A program made the translations under genes and the position numbers. Source: Flammeovirgaceae bacterium SG7u.111 (GTDB taxonomy: Bacteria; Bacteroidota; Bacteroidia; Cytophagales; Flammeovirgaceae). From it: a DNA stretch of 64,000 nt. Shown piece by piece: positions 28,815-37,947 of the stretch; position 1 is the stretch's first letter, and every line of letters starts with the position of its first letter. The stretch is taken from assembly GCA_034044135.1 (NCBI GenBank), contig CP139021.1, forward strand, positions 2,557,635 to 2,621,634, given 5' to 3'. The notes beneath the pieces were generated by a model that saw nothing but the letters and a program-made list of their open reading frames with translations, was not told the origin of the DNA and ran no database searches.

Positions 28815-29354
28815 TTAAGCAACTGCTTCCTTTTCAGCTTCTTCTGGTGAAGGGTTACCCTTTATTCGGTCTATTATCCTGTCAATACCAATGTATTTGC
28901 CAGTAGGGAAAGCTGCCATAATGAGCAATACCGCTGCTTCAATCAGTGTCTTGTTAACTATCAAATAGCTACCTTCGGAAGGAAGCGCATAACTTAGTCC
29001 AACCAATGGAGGGTGAGATAAGTAGTAAAAGAAAAGTAATAGTGCACCCGCAATAGAAGCCATTCTTGTGAAAGCACCTAAAATCAATCCTAAACCGATG
29101 AGAATCAATCCCCATATGTTCAGGGTGTCTACTACGCTCAATGTGGTTGGCTCAGCCGCCATCGACTGAAAGAAGTCGGCAAGTATCCACTTTGAGTCCA
29201 TCAAAAAACCGGCTGATGACCAGTTGGAGCTTAATAATTTTACCATGCCCTCGTACAAAATATGCCAACCTACTAATATTCTTACGATTACCAGAGAGGT
29301 TAGCTGGAATGATGTTAAACGAGGGATTCCTTGAGTTTGAACTTTTGCATTCAT
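28815..29354 (-). CDS. DoxX-family membrane protein
   Basis: Protein of 179 residues with four membrane segments. The first contains the DoxX pattern VRILVGWHILYEGMVKLLSS, and later GLILIGLGLILGAFTRMASIAGALLLFFYYLSHPP and TLIEAAVLLIMAAFPTGKYIGIDRI. DoxX proteins are quinol-oxidase-subunit-like membrane proteins of uncertain function. It is transcribed ahead of the Tat-exported oxidoreductase, and might serve as its electron-transfer partner; that is inference from gene order. Confidence 0.8.
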   Translation of the reverse strand: MNAKVQTQGIPRLTSFQLTSLVIVRILVGWHILYEGMVKLLSSNWSSAGFLMDSKWILADFFQSMAAEPTTLSVVDTLNIWGLILIGLGLILGAFTRMASIAGALLLFFYYLSHPPLVGLSYALPSEGSYLIVNKTLIEAAVLLIMAAFPTGKYIGIDRIIDRIKGNPSPEEAEKEAVA

Positions 29355-29669
29355 ATTTACGGGTTGTTTATGGATGTTATAAAACGTTATTTGTGAATTC
29401 TTTTCATTTTGTAAGTTCTATGTTAGTTGTTGTCCTCGTTGGTTGATATGGTAGTAAAGATAAAAATGCTGTTTGCCCAAAAAGATGACGCGTATCATGT
29501 TTGGGTATGATTCATGTCAAAATTCTCCTACCTTATCTTGAGCAAATACTTCATAGTGAACCTGTTTGAGGCTTGTTTGTGTGTGTGCTTCTTGGTTTTG
29601 CTGAAGTCGATTTGACTATTTTTAGAAATCATTGGGCAATGTATTTTTTTAGGCTAGGTTTAGAATAGG

Positions 29670-29702
29670 TTTGCCATTCCTTCAGATACTTAGATATATT
29701 TG
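29670..29702 (+). promoter_or_regulatory. Bacteroidota-type promoter for the DUF1599 gene
   Basis: TTTG at 29670-29673, 21-bp spacer, TATATTTG (TAnnTTTG) at 29695-29702. The downstream ATG begins only 5 bp after the -7 element, so the transcript could be leaderless. The rest of the 350-bp divergent gap (29355-29707) shows no other feature. Confidence 0.6.
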
Positions 29703-29707
29703 CGAAG

Positions 29708-30283
29708 ATGTTCCATCTTAAACCCAATAAAACATTGTCAAAACCAGATACAGCGTCGCAGTACAAAGAAGTGACGGCTAGTTGCCGAGAATTGTTTGAA
29801 AAGAAAACAAGGGATTATGGCACCGCATGGCGTATTTTAAGGCTTTCATCTATTACAGACCAGATATTTATAAAGGCAAACCGTATCCGTTCTATCCAAG
29901 AGAAGGGCACGCAAAAAATTGAAGAAGATATTCATTCAGAATTTATTGCCATTATCAACTACTGCCTCATTGCTATGATGCAAATTGAGCTGACGGATGC
30001 CGATCCTATGGAGCTAAACCCTGATGATGTGATGGAAAAGTACGACGGTTTTGTCGAAGAGACGATGAACTTGATGCTCAATAAAAACCACGATTACGGA
30101 GAAGCTTGGCGCTTGATGCGGGTGAGCAGCATTACGGATATCATTTTGATGAAAATATTAAGAGTAAAACAGATTGAGGAAAACAAGGGAAAAACCTTGG
30201 TTTCGGAAGGAGTGAAGGCTAATTACCAAGACATGCTGAACTATGCGGTTTTCTGCTTAATCTTGTTGGGGGAACAAGTTTAG
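29708..30283 (+). CDS. DUF1599 family protein
   Basis: Soluble protein of 191 residues made of two tandem copies of one module. Copy 1 contains KTRDYGTAWRILRLSSITDQIFIKANRIRSIQE near residue 35; copy 2 contains KNHDYGEAWRLMRVSSITDIILMKILRVKQIEE near residue 125. This is the DUF1599 duplication. The paired acidic/His pattern resembles MazG/dUTPase-like all-alpha NTP hydrolases, but no activity is established that I can cite. In Bacteroidota it commonly precedes a BT_3928-type DoxX gene, as here. Confidence 0.85.
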   Translation: MFHLKPNKTLSKPDTASQYKEVTASCRELFEKKTRDYGTAWRILRLSSITDQIFIKANRIRSIQEKGTQKIEEDIHSEFIAIINYCLIAMMQIELTDADPMELNPDDVMEKYDGFVEETMNLMLNKNHDYGEAWRLMRVSSITDIILMKILRVKQIEENKGKTLVSEGVKANYQDMLNYAVFCLILLGEQV

Positions 30284-30339
30284 TAGAAATTAGTTGAAAT
30301 AACTTGAACCAAAAAAGGTATAAAACAACCAGTACAGTA

Positions 30340-31437
30340 ATGAAAAACATCAATAAGGTCATTATTATTTTTTTAGGAGTATTGTTCATTTTTTCAGGTC
30401 TTATAAAGCTAAATGACCCAATGGGTACGGCTATAAAACTGGAGGAATATTTCGATATTTTCGCCGAAGATTTCGCCTCTTTTTTCCACTTCTTTTCTAG
30501 CTATGCCTTGCCTTTGGCGGTTTTCGTAACCTCCCTCGAAGTTATTTTGGGCTTAGCCTTGCTTGTTGGGTTCAAATTGCGCTACATCATCTTGGCCATG
30601 CTAGGGCTCATCATCTTTTTTACCTTCCTCACCTTTTACTCGGCTTATTTCGACAAGGTAACAGATTGCGGCTGTTTTGGAGATGCTATTCCTTTAGACC
30701 CTTGGCAGTCTTTCTACAAAGATGTTGTCTTGACGGTGTTGATTTTGGTTCTTGTTTCTCAGCTCAAGAGCTTTAGCAATTCGGCAAAAATCATATCTAA
30801 GATTACAATGGGGTCGAGTGTCGTTTTTTGCATGGTACTAGCTTGGTATGTGCTCAACTATTTGCCTGTTATCGACTTCAGGGACTACAAAGTGGGGAAT
30901 AGTATTCCTCAGCTTATGCAACCCCAAGCGCCTTGTCAGTATGAGTACATTATGGAAAAAGATGGAGAAACCTTTGTGTTCGATACCTATCCTACTGACA
31001 AGTCTTATGAGTTTAAGGATATGAACATAGTGAACGAAAAGGAGTGCATGGCCAAGATCATGGACTACAACCTGATAGATACAGATGGCCAAGATTTTAC
31101 TCAGGAATCACTTTTGGGAAAGAAGTTATTTGTGGTAGTACATAAAGTAAAAGATACCGATCTGCATGTATATGAAGAGCTTTCTGCATTGGTAGGCGCT
31201 GCCGAAAATGCGGGTATCACCCCAATGGTGCTCACCTCTGAAGGAGGGAATTTTGAAGAATTCCGCCACCAAGTCCAATTGGCCGCACCCTATTATTTCA
31301 CAGATGAAACCGTACTGAAGGCAATGGTAAGGTATAATCCGGGTATTTTGTTATTGGAAGACGGTGTTGTACAAGGAAAATGGTCGGGCAAGGCTATTCC
31401 ATCTCCCGATGAACTCCAATCACTTTTGTCCCAGTAA
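30340..31437 (+). CDS. BT_3928-family DoxX/MauE-like membrane protein with thioredoxin-like tail
   Basis: Protein of 365 residues. The N-terminal half has four to five membrane spans with IFSGLIKLNDPMGTAIKLEEYFDIF and TDCGCFGDAIPLDPWQSFYKDV, the MauE/DoxX-like cysteine motif. The C-terminal 200 residues are soluble, with a thioredoxin-fold-like end (KLFVVVHKVKDTDLHVYEEL, NPGILLLEDGVVQGKWSGKAIPSPDEL) lacking a CxxC pair. The start at 30340 (MKNINK) precedes the first span by four residues. It follows the DUF1599 gene by 56 bp. The triosephosphate isomerase gene often next in this operon is absent. Confidence 0.8.
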   Translation: MKNINKVIIIFLGVLFIFSGLIKLNDPMGTAIKLEEYFDIFAEDFASFFHFFSSYALPLAVFVTSLEVILGLALLVGFKLRYIILAMLGLIIFFTFLTFYSAYFDKVTDCGCFGDAIPLDPWQSFYKDVVLTVLILVLVSQLKSFSNSAKIISKITMGSSVVFCMVLAWYVLNYLPVIDFRDYKVGNSIPQLMQPQAPCQYEYIMEKDGETFVFDTYPTDKSYEFKDMNIVNEKECMAKIMDYNLIDTDGQDFTQESLLGKKLFVVVHKVKDTDLHVYEELSALVGAAENAGITPMVLTSEGGNFEEFRHQVQLAAPYYFTDETVLKAMVRYNPGILLLEDGVVQGKWSGKAIPSPDELQSLLSQ

Positions 31438-31623
31438 GCCCCTGTATATCTTTTAGCCCTGCTGCTTCAATAAATCCACTTTTCCAACGTAGTAAGAAAG
31501 AGTTTTGGTGTAATATATAACATGTTACAAAAAGCTCAGGAAATGCGTTTTCATTTTATTCAACCTTAGGTAAAAGGAGTAGTTGCCATATCGGTTTTGT
31601 ATGGTCGAATTGGCGCAGGGGAT

Positions 31624-32679
31624 ATGTTAAAATATATACTAAAAAGAATAGGGTATGGTATGTTGCTAATGCTTGGGGTTGTCCATGCTGTCTTCTTTTT
31701 GTACCATGCTCTCCCTGGCGACCCTGTTTCCCTTATGGCTGGGCAACGGTCCGATCCTGAAATGCGTGAAGCTATCCGCAAAGACCTTGGGCTCGATCTT
31801 CCACTTCAAAAACAACTTCTCAATTACCTTAACGATTTGTCGGTTATCTCTTTCCATAAGGACACGGAAGAGAACCAAGTAAAATATGAATATTATTGCC
31901 TATTTGAGATTGGGGAAACAGCTACTGTGATCAAAAGGCCCTATTTTCGACGTTCGTTCCAGACAAACCAACGGGTAGATGAGCTGATTTTAGATAACTT
32001 GGAAGGGACGATTGTGTTGGCTTTTGTGGCTATGCTGTTCGCAAGTGTCATCGGTATAGCACTGGGCATTATCGCCGCATTGAACAAAAATTCCTTTTGG
32101 GATCATTTGCTAGTTTCGTCCTCTGTAATTGGGATTTCTGCCCCATCATTTGTCGCCGCTATTTTGATTTCGATGGTGTTCGGCTATTATTTGAGTGAGT
32201 ACACGGGGCTTAATATGACGGGGCAGTTATGGGTTTCTGATCCGCTAAATGGGCGTGAGCTTCATTTGGAAAACATCATCTTGCCAGCTCTTACTTTGGG
32301 AATAAGACCTTTGGGAATAATTACCCAACTCACCCGTAGCTCTTTGCTCGATGTACTTTCCCAAGACTTTATCCGGACGGCAAAGGCAAAAGGTCTTTCT
32401 AAGCGAAGAGTGATTCTAAAGCATGCTCTTAAAAATGCGTTGAACCCTGTAGTTACAGCTATTTCTGGTTGGCTGGCTTCATTAATGGCCGGGGCGTTTT
32501 TTGTAGAATATATTTTCAATTGGAAAGGGTTAGGTTTTCAAACCTTAAAGGCAGTGGAAATGCTCGATTTCCCTGTTGTGATGGGGGCTACTATCACGGT
32601 CGCCATTATTTTTATCATCATCAATATCTTGGTCGATATTTTATATGCGGTCATAGATCCCCGAGTACGTTTGCATTAA
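31624..32679 (+). CDS. Peptide/nickel-type ABC transporter permease (DppB/OppB family)
   Basis: Protein of 351 residues with six membrane spans. N-terminal MLKYILKRIGYGMLLMLGVV and HALPGDPVSLMAGQ are typical of the DppB family, and the cytoplasmic coupling (EAA-like) segment reads DFIRTAKAKGLSKRRVILKHALKNALNPVV. An extra loop of about 60 residues near 75-130 is characteristic of Bacteroidota members. No ATPase, second permease or binding protein lies next to it, which is common for this orphan type in the phylum. The start at 31624 is preferred over 31597 because the added residues are polar. Confidence 0.85.
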   Translation: MLKYILKRIGYGMLLMLGVVHAVFFLYHALPGDPVSLMAGQRSDPEMREAIRKDLGLDLPLQKQLLNYLNDLSVISFHKDTEENQVKYEYYCLFEIGETATVIKRPYFRRSFQTNQRVDELILDNLEGTIVLAFVAMLFASVIGIALGIIAALNKNSFWDHLLVSSSVIGISAPSFVAAILISMVFGYYLSEYTGLNMTGQLWVSDPLNGRELHLENIILPALTLGIRPLGIITQLTRSSLLDVLSQDFIRTAKAKGLSKRRVILKHALKNALNPVVTAISGWLASLMAGAFFVEYIFNWKGLGFQTLKAVEMLDFPVVMGATITVAIIFIIINILVDILYAVIDPRVRLH

Positions 32680-32861
32680 TCTCAATATTATTTTACTGAC
32701 CTTGCTTTCCCTGTTTGAAAACATGGGATGGTTGACTATACTTGTGAAGTATTTTATCAGAAGTATGCGTGAGTTGATGGCAATTTACGCAATGGATCTA
32801 GAAAAGTAACTATTCAGTTGGGCTATAAAGCACTGTTATTATCTTAAATAAATATTTTAAT

Positions 32862-33344
32862 ATGAAGAAGAACCAAACATTAGGATTGATCATTACCCTA
32901 CTTGCATTTTTTATGTTCAGTTGTGGTGGAAAAGAAAAGAAATCTGAAACCCCACCGCCTCCACCTCCAGCAGAAACGAAGACAGAAGCTCCCGCACCTG
33001 AAGCAGAAAAAGAGGTTGTGTCAAAAGCTGGAAAAGTAGTTTACCTAACCTATTGTGCTGTATGCCATCAAGAAGATGGAAATGGCATAGCTGGAATGAA
33101 TCCTCCACTTACTGAGACAGAGTGGGTAAATGGCGATAAAACAAGATTGATCAATATAGTACTAAACGGACTTTCGGAAGAGATAGAAGTGAAAGGAGAA
33201 GCGTATAATAATGTAATGGCTCCACATGATTTTCTTACCGACAAGCAAATAGCAGACGTGCTTACCTATGTGCGTGGTAGCTTTGGCAACGAATCAGATG
33301 CTGTTACCGAGGCGGAAGTAGCTGAGGCAAGAGCTGCAAAATAA
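32862..33344 (+). CDS. Cytochrome c lipoprotein
   Basis: Protein of 160 residues. Lipobox MFSC (Cys at about 21) followed by a proline/glutamate-rich linker (about 28-52), then a single class I cytochrome c domain: haem motif CAVCH near residue 65-69, GIAGMNPPL, and the distal methionine in NNVMAPHDFLTDKQIADVLTYVR. Expected to be anchored in the periplasm or at the outer membrane and to carry single electrons. No redox enzyme is adjacent. A strong terminator follows, so it is probably a single-gene unit. Confidence 0.9.
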   Translation: MKKNQTLGLIITLLAFFMFSCGGKEKKSETPPPPPPAETKTEAPAPEAEKEVVSKAGKVVYLTYCAVCHQEDGNGIAGMNPPLTETEWVNGDKTRLINIVLNGLSEEIEVKGEAYNNVMAPHDFLTDKQIADVLTYVRGSFGNESDAVTEAEVAEARAAK

Positions 33345-33351
33345 TCATTTA

Positions 33352-33400
33352 AGAAAACTCATTGGAACAGGAGCTTCAGTCCTGTTCCAATGAGTTTTCT
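33352..33400 (+). terminator. Strong terminator after cytochrome c gene
   Basis: A 21-bp uninterrupted stem from AGAAAACTCATTGGAACAGG to its complement with a 7-nt loop. It is symmetric and may stop transcription from both sides. Confidence 0.85.
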
Positions 33401-33471
33401 GATCTTTAAGTTTTCCTGACTTGCTATTTAGCCTCTGCTCTTTTTGTCAAGCTCAACCTAGAGGGCTTCTA

Positions 33472-33612
33472 TTAATTTGGATGTATTCCTTTTCCTTCCT
33501 GTGCATTTCCTCTTGAGGGTTTACGTTCTTCCATATTTTGCCTCATTTCCTCCTCTTGTAGCAACCAACCGTAAGCAATGCCAAAAAGTGGTATAATGAA
33601 TACAATACACGG
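33472..33612 (-). pseudogene. Possible remnant of a small membrane protein gene
   Basis: A minus-strand frame of about 46 codons without ATG or GTG start encodes a hydrophobic stretch (VFIIPLFGIAYGWLLQ) followed by a charged Glu/Arg/Asn-rich tail ending IHPN. Composition is protein-like, but a stop lies just before the hydrophobic part. It is the only thing seen in the 33401-33712 gap. It may be a truncated gene or chance. Confidence 0.3.
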
Positions 33613-33712
33613 TTATTTATCTTACGATGTACTGAATTATATTTCTGCGGTAATCGGATTTTTTTTAGATTAGAAGTTATTCACCTTACCTAAATAACAT
33701 TAATAAACAATT

Positions 33713-34450
33713 ATGTCAGAATTTACTGCAGAACTGATTGGGACGATGCTTCTGATCTTGCTTGGAGGAAGTGTAAATGCGAACACCTCGTTAAAAGCGA
33801 CTTATGGAAACAGTAGTGGTTGGATTGTCACCTCTTTGGGTTGGGGGTTTAGTGTGTATGTAGGTGTAGCGGTTGCAGGACCGTTTAGCGGGGCACATCT
33901 GAATCCTGCAGTTTCTATTGGGTTGGCTACAGCGGGCAAGTTCGCTTGGTCAAGTGTTTGGTTGTTTGTATCAGCTCAAATGATAGGGGCTATGTTGGGC
34001 GCTTTTTTGGTTTGGTTCAATTTCAGAACCCATTTTGATGCAACAAGCGACAAAGGTACAAAACTTGGTATTTTCTGCACTGGTCCCGCCATTAAGAATA
34101 TGTTCACTAATCTGATAAATGAAGCGACAGGTACGTTCGTATTGGTGTTTGTGGTTTTGTACTTCACCCAGCCAGAGTTTTCAGCAGATGGAATTGAGAA
34201 CGGGAAAATCGGATTAGGTTCGTTGGGAGCTTTGCCCGTAGCCTTATTGGTAGTAGTGATAGGGTTAGGCTTGGGAGGAACTACGGGCTATGCCATCAAC
34301 CCTGCCCGTGACTTAGGTCCTCGTATAGTTCATACTATTATGCCTATTAAAGACAAAGGAGACAGCAATTGGGGATATGCCTGGATCCCAATAGCCGGCC
34401 CTATAGCCGGTGGGGTTTTGGCAGCGCTTTTGGCGGGCTTACTGGCGTAA
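33713..34450 (+). CDS. Aquaglyceroporin (MIP family)
   Basis: Protein of 245 residues with six membrane spans and two half-helices carrying the NPA motifs: GAHLNPAVSIG near residue 60 and TGYAINPARDLGPRI near 190. The Asp after the second NPAR is typical of glycerol facilitators (GlpF type) rather than strict water channels. It mediates passive glycerol and water flow across the inner membrane. No glycerol kinase or dehydrogenase gene is adjacent. It is convergent with the ChaN-like gene across a weak hairpin. Confidence 0.88.
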   Translation: MSEFTAELIGTMLLILLGGSVNANTSLKATYGNSSGWIVTSLGWGFSVYVGVAVAGPFSGAHLNPAVSIGLATAGKFAWSSVWLFVSAQMIGAMLGAFLVWFNFRTHFDATSDKGTKLGIFCTGPAIKNMFTNLINEATGTFVLVFVVLYFTQPEFSADGIENGKIGLGSLGALPVALLVVVIGLGLGGTTGYAINPARDLGPRIVHTIMPIKDKGDSNWGYAWIPIAGPIAGGVLAALLAGLLA

Positions 34451-34507
34451 GAGAGGTTGTCTGAAGTAGCATCGCTTGAAAGCTTAAACTTTAAACAAGC
34501 TCTAAAG

Positions 34508-34546
34508 TAAAAAGTCCTGCCACAGTTTATGCAACAGAACTTTTTA
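34508..34546. terminator. Weak bidirectional hairpin between convergent genes
   Basis: AAAAGTxCTG / CAGxACTTTT arms with a 15-nt loop, A-run left and T-run right, between the aquaglyceroporin and ChaN-like genes. Confidence 0.5.
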
Positions 34547-34566
34547 TGGGTTTTGCAGCTGAATGG

Positions 34567-35448
34567 CTAAAACTTGCTGGTGTAGGTCTTGGTCATGTTT
34601 TCAGGAATGCAGAAAATATAATCTGCTGATTTCAAATCGTCCTCACTTGGAGACAATATATCCTCTATTTCTACCGTAGTAATTGTTTTGATTTTGAGAT
34701 CAGGGTTAGCATTTTTCAAGTGCCAGTAAATCCCGTCGAAGTTGTTGGAATGGTACGAGCCATTGTAGTGGAGCAAGATCGTGTTTTTCTTCAAGTTTTT
34801 CAAGATAAAGTGCGCCATGGTCGCGTCTTTTACCCCTTGCGCATAAGCGATGTTGTTGGCAGAAAAACCAGTGCCATGACCTCCCATCATTGCAATCATG
34901 TTTTTGTAGCCAGGTAATTCCAAATCAATTTCCAAGGGTAGGGGAGCAATGTATTTTTTTGCCTCGTCGCTCAAGCTATCGAGCGAGGCTAACCCTTTTT
35001 TGGAAACCATGCTGGCATAGCGCCTAGGCACATTTGCCCCCACGAACTTCAGTCCATTTGTTTTGCAAAATTCTACCAAAGGCTTGTAATCCGTGCCATA
35101 GTTCTGCCAAAGTTTGGCTTCCGCTTCAAAGTTGTTGGTTTTGATAGTGCCCGAAAGGTATTCATCGAGCAAGAGTTGGTTGTCAGCTTCAAACATCTCT
35201 GCGCCTATCACCAGTTGTTTGTCAGGCGTTCCGAGTAAGCTCTTTGCAACTTCTAGTTCTAGCCAGTGGCACAGGGAGTTATTGTGCAATTCCCCAAAGA
35301 GAATCACATCCGCTTCTTGCAACTCGGCAATCATTTTTGAATATTTTACTTGCTTGCCTTTCTTGTTGAACAATAAATAGGCAGGGTGGTCAGCGCTCAT
35401 GGCCATAAGAATAAATGCTGTGAACGTTAGTAATAGCGTTTTTTTCAT
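34567..35448 (-). CDS. ChaN-family haem-regulated lipoprotein-like protein
   Basis: Protein of 293 residues with an N-terminal signal (MKKTLLLTFTAFILMAMSA). The body shows the ChaN/EreA-type pattern: DVILFGELHNNSLCHWLELEV (the GELH motif), VIGAEMFEADNQLLLDEYL, FVGANVPRRYASMVSKKG, MMGGHGTGFSANNIAYAQGVKDATMA and ILLHYNGSYHSNNFDGI. Family members bind haem at a surface groove and are linked to iron uptake. No TonB receptor or haem operon is adjacent. The N-terminus lacks a clear lipobox Cys, so it may be periplasmic. Confidence 0.8.
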   Translation of the reverse strand: MKKTLLLTFTAFILMAMSADHPAYLLFNKKGKQVKYSKMIAELQEADVILFGELHNNSLCHWLELEVAKSLLGTPDKQLVIGAEMFEADNQLLLDEYLSGTIKTNNFEAEAKLWQNYGTDYKPLVEFCKTNGLKFVGANVPRRYASMVSKKGLASLDSLSDEAKKYIAPLPLEIDLELPGYKNMIAMMGGHGTGFSANNIAYAQGVKDATMAHFILKNLKKNTILLHYNGSYHSNNFDGIYWHLKNANPDLKIKTITTVEIEDILSPSEDDLKSADYIFCIPENMTKTYTSKF

Positions 35449-35586
35449 CCTTTAAATAATTGAGGTTGATTTGTGTCAATTTTCTGCCCAAAGATACGAG
35501 GGATTTCTATTGGGTGGGATGAACTGTGGAGAATAAGGTGAAAAATGTGGGAATATGCATTTCGAGGGACAGATTCTTCGGAGAGC

Positions 35587-35722
35587 TCTCTCAGAAGTTG
35601 TTGTCGGGCGAATCTTCCGATTTAGGAAACCCTGTGAGTAAGATGTGTTCCCGTCGCCTTCAAGGCGTCAATCGGGAGGTTGACTGTTTTAGCTTACTTC
35701 GTAGAGGAAAAAATGCTACGAA
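35587..35722 (+). repeat. Dispersed structured repeat, copy 1
   Basis: About 135 bp matched at 51119-51255. Shared blocks include TCTCAGAAGTT, AAACCCTGTGAG, AAGATGTG / GAGATGTG, TCAATCGGGAG and a terminal hairpin. In this copy CTTCCGATT can pair with AATCGGGAG, and the terminal hairpin is CTTCGTAG/CTACGAAG. Copy 2 has different bases but still pairs, which suggests a conserved RNA or DNA structure. It fills the gap between the ChaN-like and AraC genes (35449-35804). I do not recognise the family. Confidence 0.6.
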
Positions 35723-35804
35723 GAACGAATCCGCAAACTCGACGAAGTGATAAGAGGCGTATCTAGCTGTGAAGCCTTTTACTCGTTAGGTAGCTGGGCT
35801 TGTT

Positions 35805-36725
35805 TTAGTTAAACGATTGCCTGAATTCCAAAGGTGATAAATTGGTTTTTGTCTTAAAAAGTTTGCTAAACGATTGTGAATGTTCAAACCCTAATTCGTA
35901 GGCAACTTCACTTACCGTAAGGTTGGTTGTGGATAATTTTTCTTTGGCCTTTTCAATCAGTTTTTCGTGTATGTGCTGCTGCGTATTTCGTCCCGTTAGC
36001 ATCCTAAGTAGACGTCCTAAATAACTTTGTGACACATTCAATTCCTCAGAAACATATTGAACAGAAGGTAAGCCTTTCATTAGCAAGTCATCGCCATTAA
36101 AGTAATCTGTCAATAGTTTCTCCAAACGTGCTAAAATTTGATGGTTGGTCTTTTCCCTTGTGATGAATTGGCGATTGTAAAACCGTTCTGAATAACTGAG
36201 CAAATTTTCAATATGTGTACTAATGATTTGTTTGCTGAACTTATCGACATTTGTTTGGTACTCGTGCTGAATATTTTGAACAATACTGTTGATGGTAAAT
36301 TCTTCCTTAGGTGAGAGAAACAATGCCTCGTTGATGGCATAATCAAAAAAGTCGTATTGTTTGATGGTTTTAGCCAATGTTGTCCCCCATATAAACTCAG
36401 GGTGAATAAGCAATACCCACCCTGAGTTTTCTGGTTTATGGTTTTTATCAACCTCCACACGAAACACTTGGTTTGGCGCCATAAAAAACAGTGAACCTTC
36501 ATCAAAATCGCACTGCTGATGTCCATATTTAAAATGGGTGTGAGATGATTTTTTCAAAGAAATAGAATAAAAATCGAGCATCCAATTCATTGAATTATTT
36601 TCATTTGAATGCTTAATCGAAGCGTAATCTATGACACTGATTAAAGGATGCTCGGAAGCCGGTAGACCTCTGAGTCTATGAAACTCACTAATTGTTTTGA
36701 TTCTATATGGTTTTTTGTTTGCCAT
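35805..36725 (-). CDS. AraC-family transcriptional regulator
   Basis: Protein of 306 residues. The N-terminal cupin-like effector domain runs to about 190 (KYGHQQCDFDEGSLFFMAPNQVFRVEVD). The C-terminal AraC domain has two helix-turn-helix motifs: VQYVSEELNVSQSYLGRLLRM, then LTVSEVAYELGFEHSQSFSKLFK with the LSPLEFRQ end. It is clearly paralogous to the AraC protein encoded at 42330-43232, and each follows an NAD(P)-binding oxidoreductase gene in the same direction. The start at 36725 (MANKKPYRIK) leaves 19 bp after the upstream gene; a longer frame would overlap it. Probably controls that oxidoreductase. Confidence 0.88.
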   Translation of the reverse strand: MANKKPYRIKTISEFHRLRGLPASEHPLISVIDYASIKHSNENNSMNWMLDFYSISLKKSSHTHFKYGHQQCDFDEGSLFFMAPNQVFRVEVDKNHKPENSGWVLLIHPEFIWGTTLAKTIKQYDFFDYAINEALFLSPKEEFTINSIVQNIQHEYQTNVDKFSKQIISTHIENLLSYSERFYNRQFITREKTNHQILARLEKLLTDYFNGDDLLMKGLPSVQYVSEELNVSQSYLGRLLRMLTGRNTQQHIHEKLIEKAKEKLSTTNLTVSEVAYELGFEHSQSFSKLFKTKTNLSPLEFRQSFN

Positions 36726-36744
36726 GCTGTGATCAAGATACTTA

Positions 36745-37635
36745 TTATTGGTTGTATATAGCTGCAAACTCGTTGGCAAAATCAGAGAATTTTACTTTTC
36801 CAAATGTGGGTTTGTGTTTATTGAAATCTTCGTAAATACTTCCTGTTCGTTGGGCTGCTTGCATAGCCACATAGTCTTCAGCAACCTGCTTATTCATCCC
36901 AAAGTTTAGTAAACCATCCAAATACTGTTCATCAGTTACAGTTACCCATTTTAAATCGGATTGTTCAATTGCCTTACCTAATGTCTCTGCAATTTCAATA
37001 GCTGAAACTTCATCGCTAGCCACATAACGGATTTCCCGCCGATTAAATGGCAGCCCGAATTCTTCTGAAATTACATCGGCAATGTCATAAGGTGAAACCC
37101 AAGGTTCTTTTGCCTCACTTCCAAAATTAGAAACGATAACACCTTGTGATTTAATCGTTGGGATTTGACCAAATAGATTCACATAAAACCCAACTGGTCT
37201 AATAAATTTAATGACTACATCATCAGGAAGTTGGTTCAATATACTTTCTGCTAAATGATGGAATTTAAGGATGCCGACTCCTTTAGAAGTATGAGCACCA
37301 ATACTACTCAGATGAATTACTTTTTTTATTGCAGCTGCTTCAATCGCATCTTTGTAATTGTGGGCAATCTGGTCAACATATTGTAGATAATCAAAATCCT
37401 GATTGAAGAAGCCAAACGTTTCCATGCAATACACCGCATCTGCGCCTTTAAATGTTTCTGTTAGGAAGGTCACATCTTCCATAGTGCCTATGGCTGCTTT
37501 TGCTCCTAAACTTTCAATTTCTTTTTGTTTTTCGGGACTGCTGCTGACCACTGTTACCGAATGTTCTTTTGCAATTAATCCCGCTGCAAGCGGTCTGCTG
37601 ATATTGCCCAATGAACCTGTTACTACAATTTCCAT
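36745..37635 (-). CDS. NmrA-like NAD(P)-binding oxidoreductase
   Basis: Protein of 296 residues with an atypical SDR fold. The Rossmann motif at the start reads VTGSLGNISRPLAAGL, followed by VIHLSSIGAHTSKGVGILKFHHLAESILN, FIRPVGFYVNLFG and WVSPYDIADVISEEF, as in NmrA/HSCARG and azoreductase-type YtfG/QorB proteins. Likely a quinone or redox-sensing reductase. It forms a pair with the AraC gene directly downstream. It lies just beyond the last recognisable attC-like site and may be the left neighbour, or an older member, of the cassette array. Confidence 0.82.
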   Translation of the reverse strand: MEIVVTGSLGNISRPLAAGLIAKEHSVTVVSSSPEKQKEIESLGAKAAIGTMEDVTFLTETFKGADAVYCMETFGFFNQDFDYLQYVDQIAHNYKDAIEAAAIKKVIHLSSIGAHTSKGVGILKFHHLAESILNQLPDDVVIKFIRPVGFYVNLFGQIPTIKSQGVIVSNFGSEAKEPWVSPYDIADVISEEFGLPFNRREIRYVASDEVSAIEIAETLGKAIEQSDLKWVTVTDEQYLDGLLNFGMNKQVAEDYVAMQAAQRTGSIYEDFNKHKPTFGKVKFSDFANEFAAIYNQ

Positions 37636-37892
37636 TTTTCTGTTTTTTTGTTTCTACAAAGTTGCGGTGCTATTAAACAGCAGGTGTAGCCAAAGCGATT
37701 GTTGTTGTAGTCAAAATGAAATATTTGTAAATAGTTAAAATAAATGGTTGGCTTGGTTGGCCTGTTCGTTAAGATACATGGTTTGCAAAAATTATAGATC
37801 AGGGTTTATACTAAATTAGTTTCTAACCTTACTGATTGTTCCTTAATTCTCAATTCCTTTTCGGAAAGCAAGATAAATTAAATGCAAAAACG

Positions 37893-37942
37893 GTTCAGGT
37901 ATCACCTAAACCGCTATTGTTTTATACATTTTGTTATGCAGC
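37893..37942 (-). repeat. attC-like site 9 (distal, truncated)
   Basis: Directly after the DJ-1 gene stop. It contains CCGCTATTGTTTTATACATTTTG, closely resembling the corresponding half of the site at 44352-44468, the end GTTATGCAGC, and an inner hairpin CGGTTCAGGT/ACCTAAACCG. The far arm is missing, so this may be the array end. The remaining bases 37636-37892 show no gene. Confidence 0.65.
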
Positions 37943-37947
37943 GTTTT

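Noticed and set aside
35526-35750. 74-codon plus-strand frame
   Set aside because: It coincides with the structured dispersed repeat, and copy 2 does not keep the frame.
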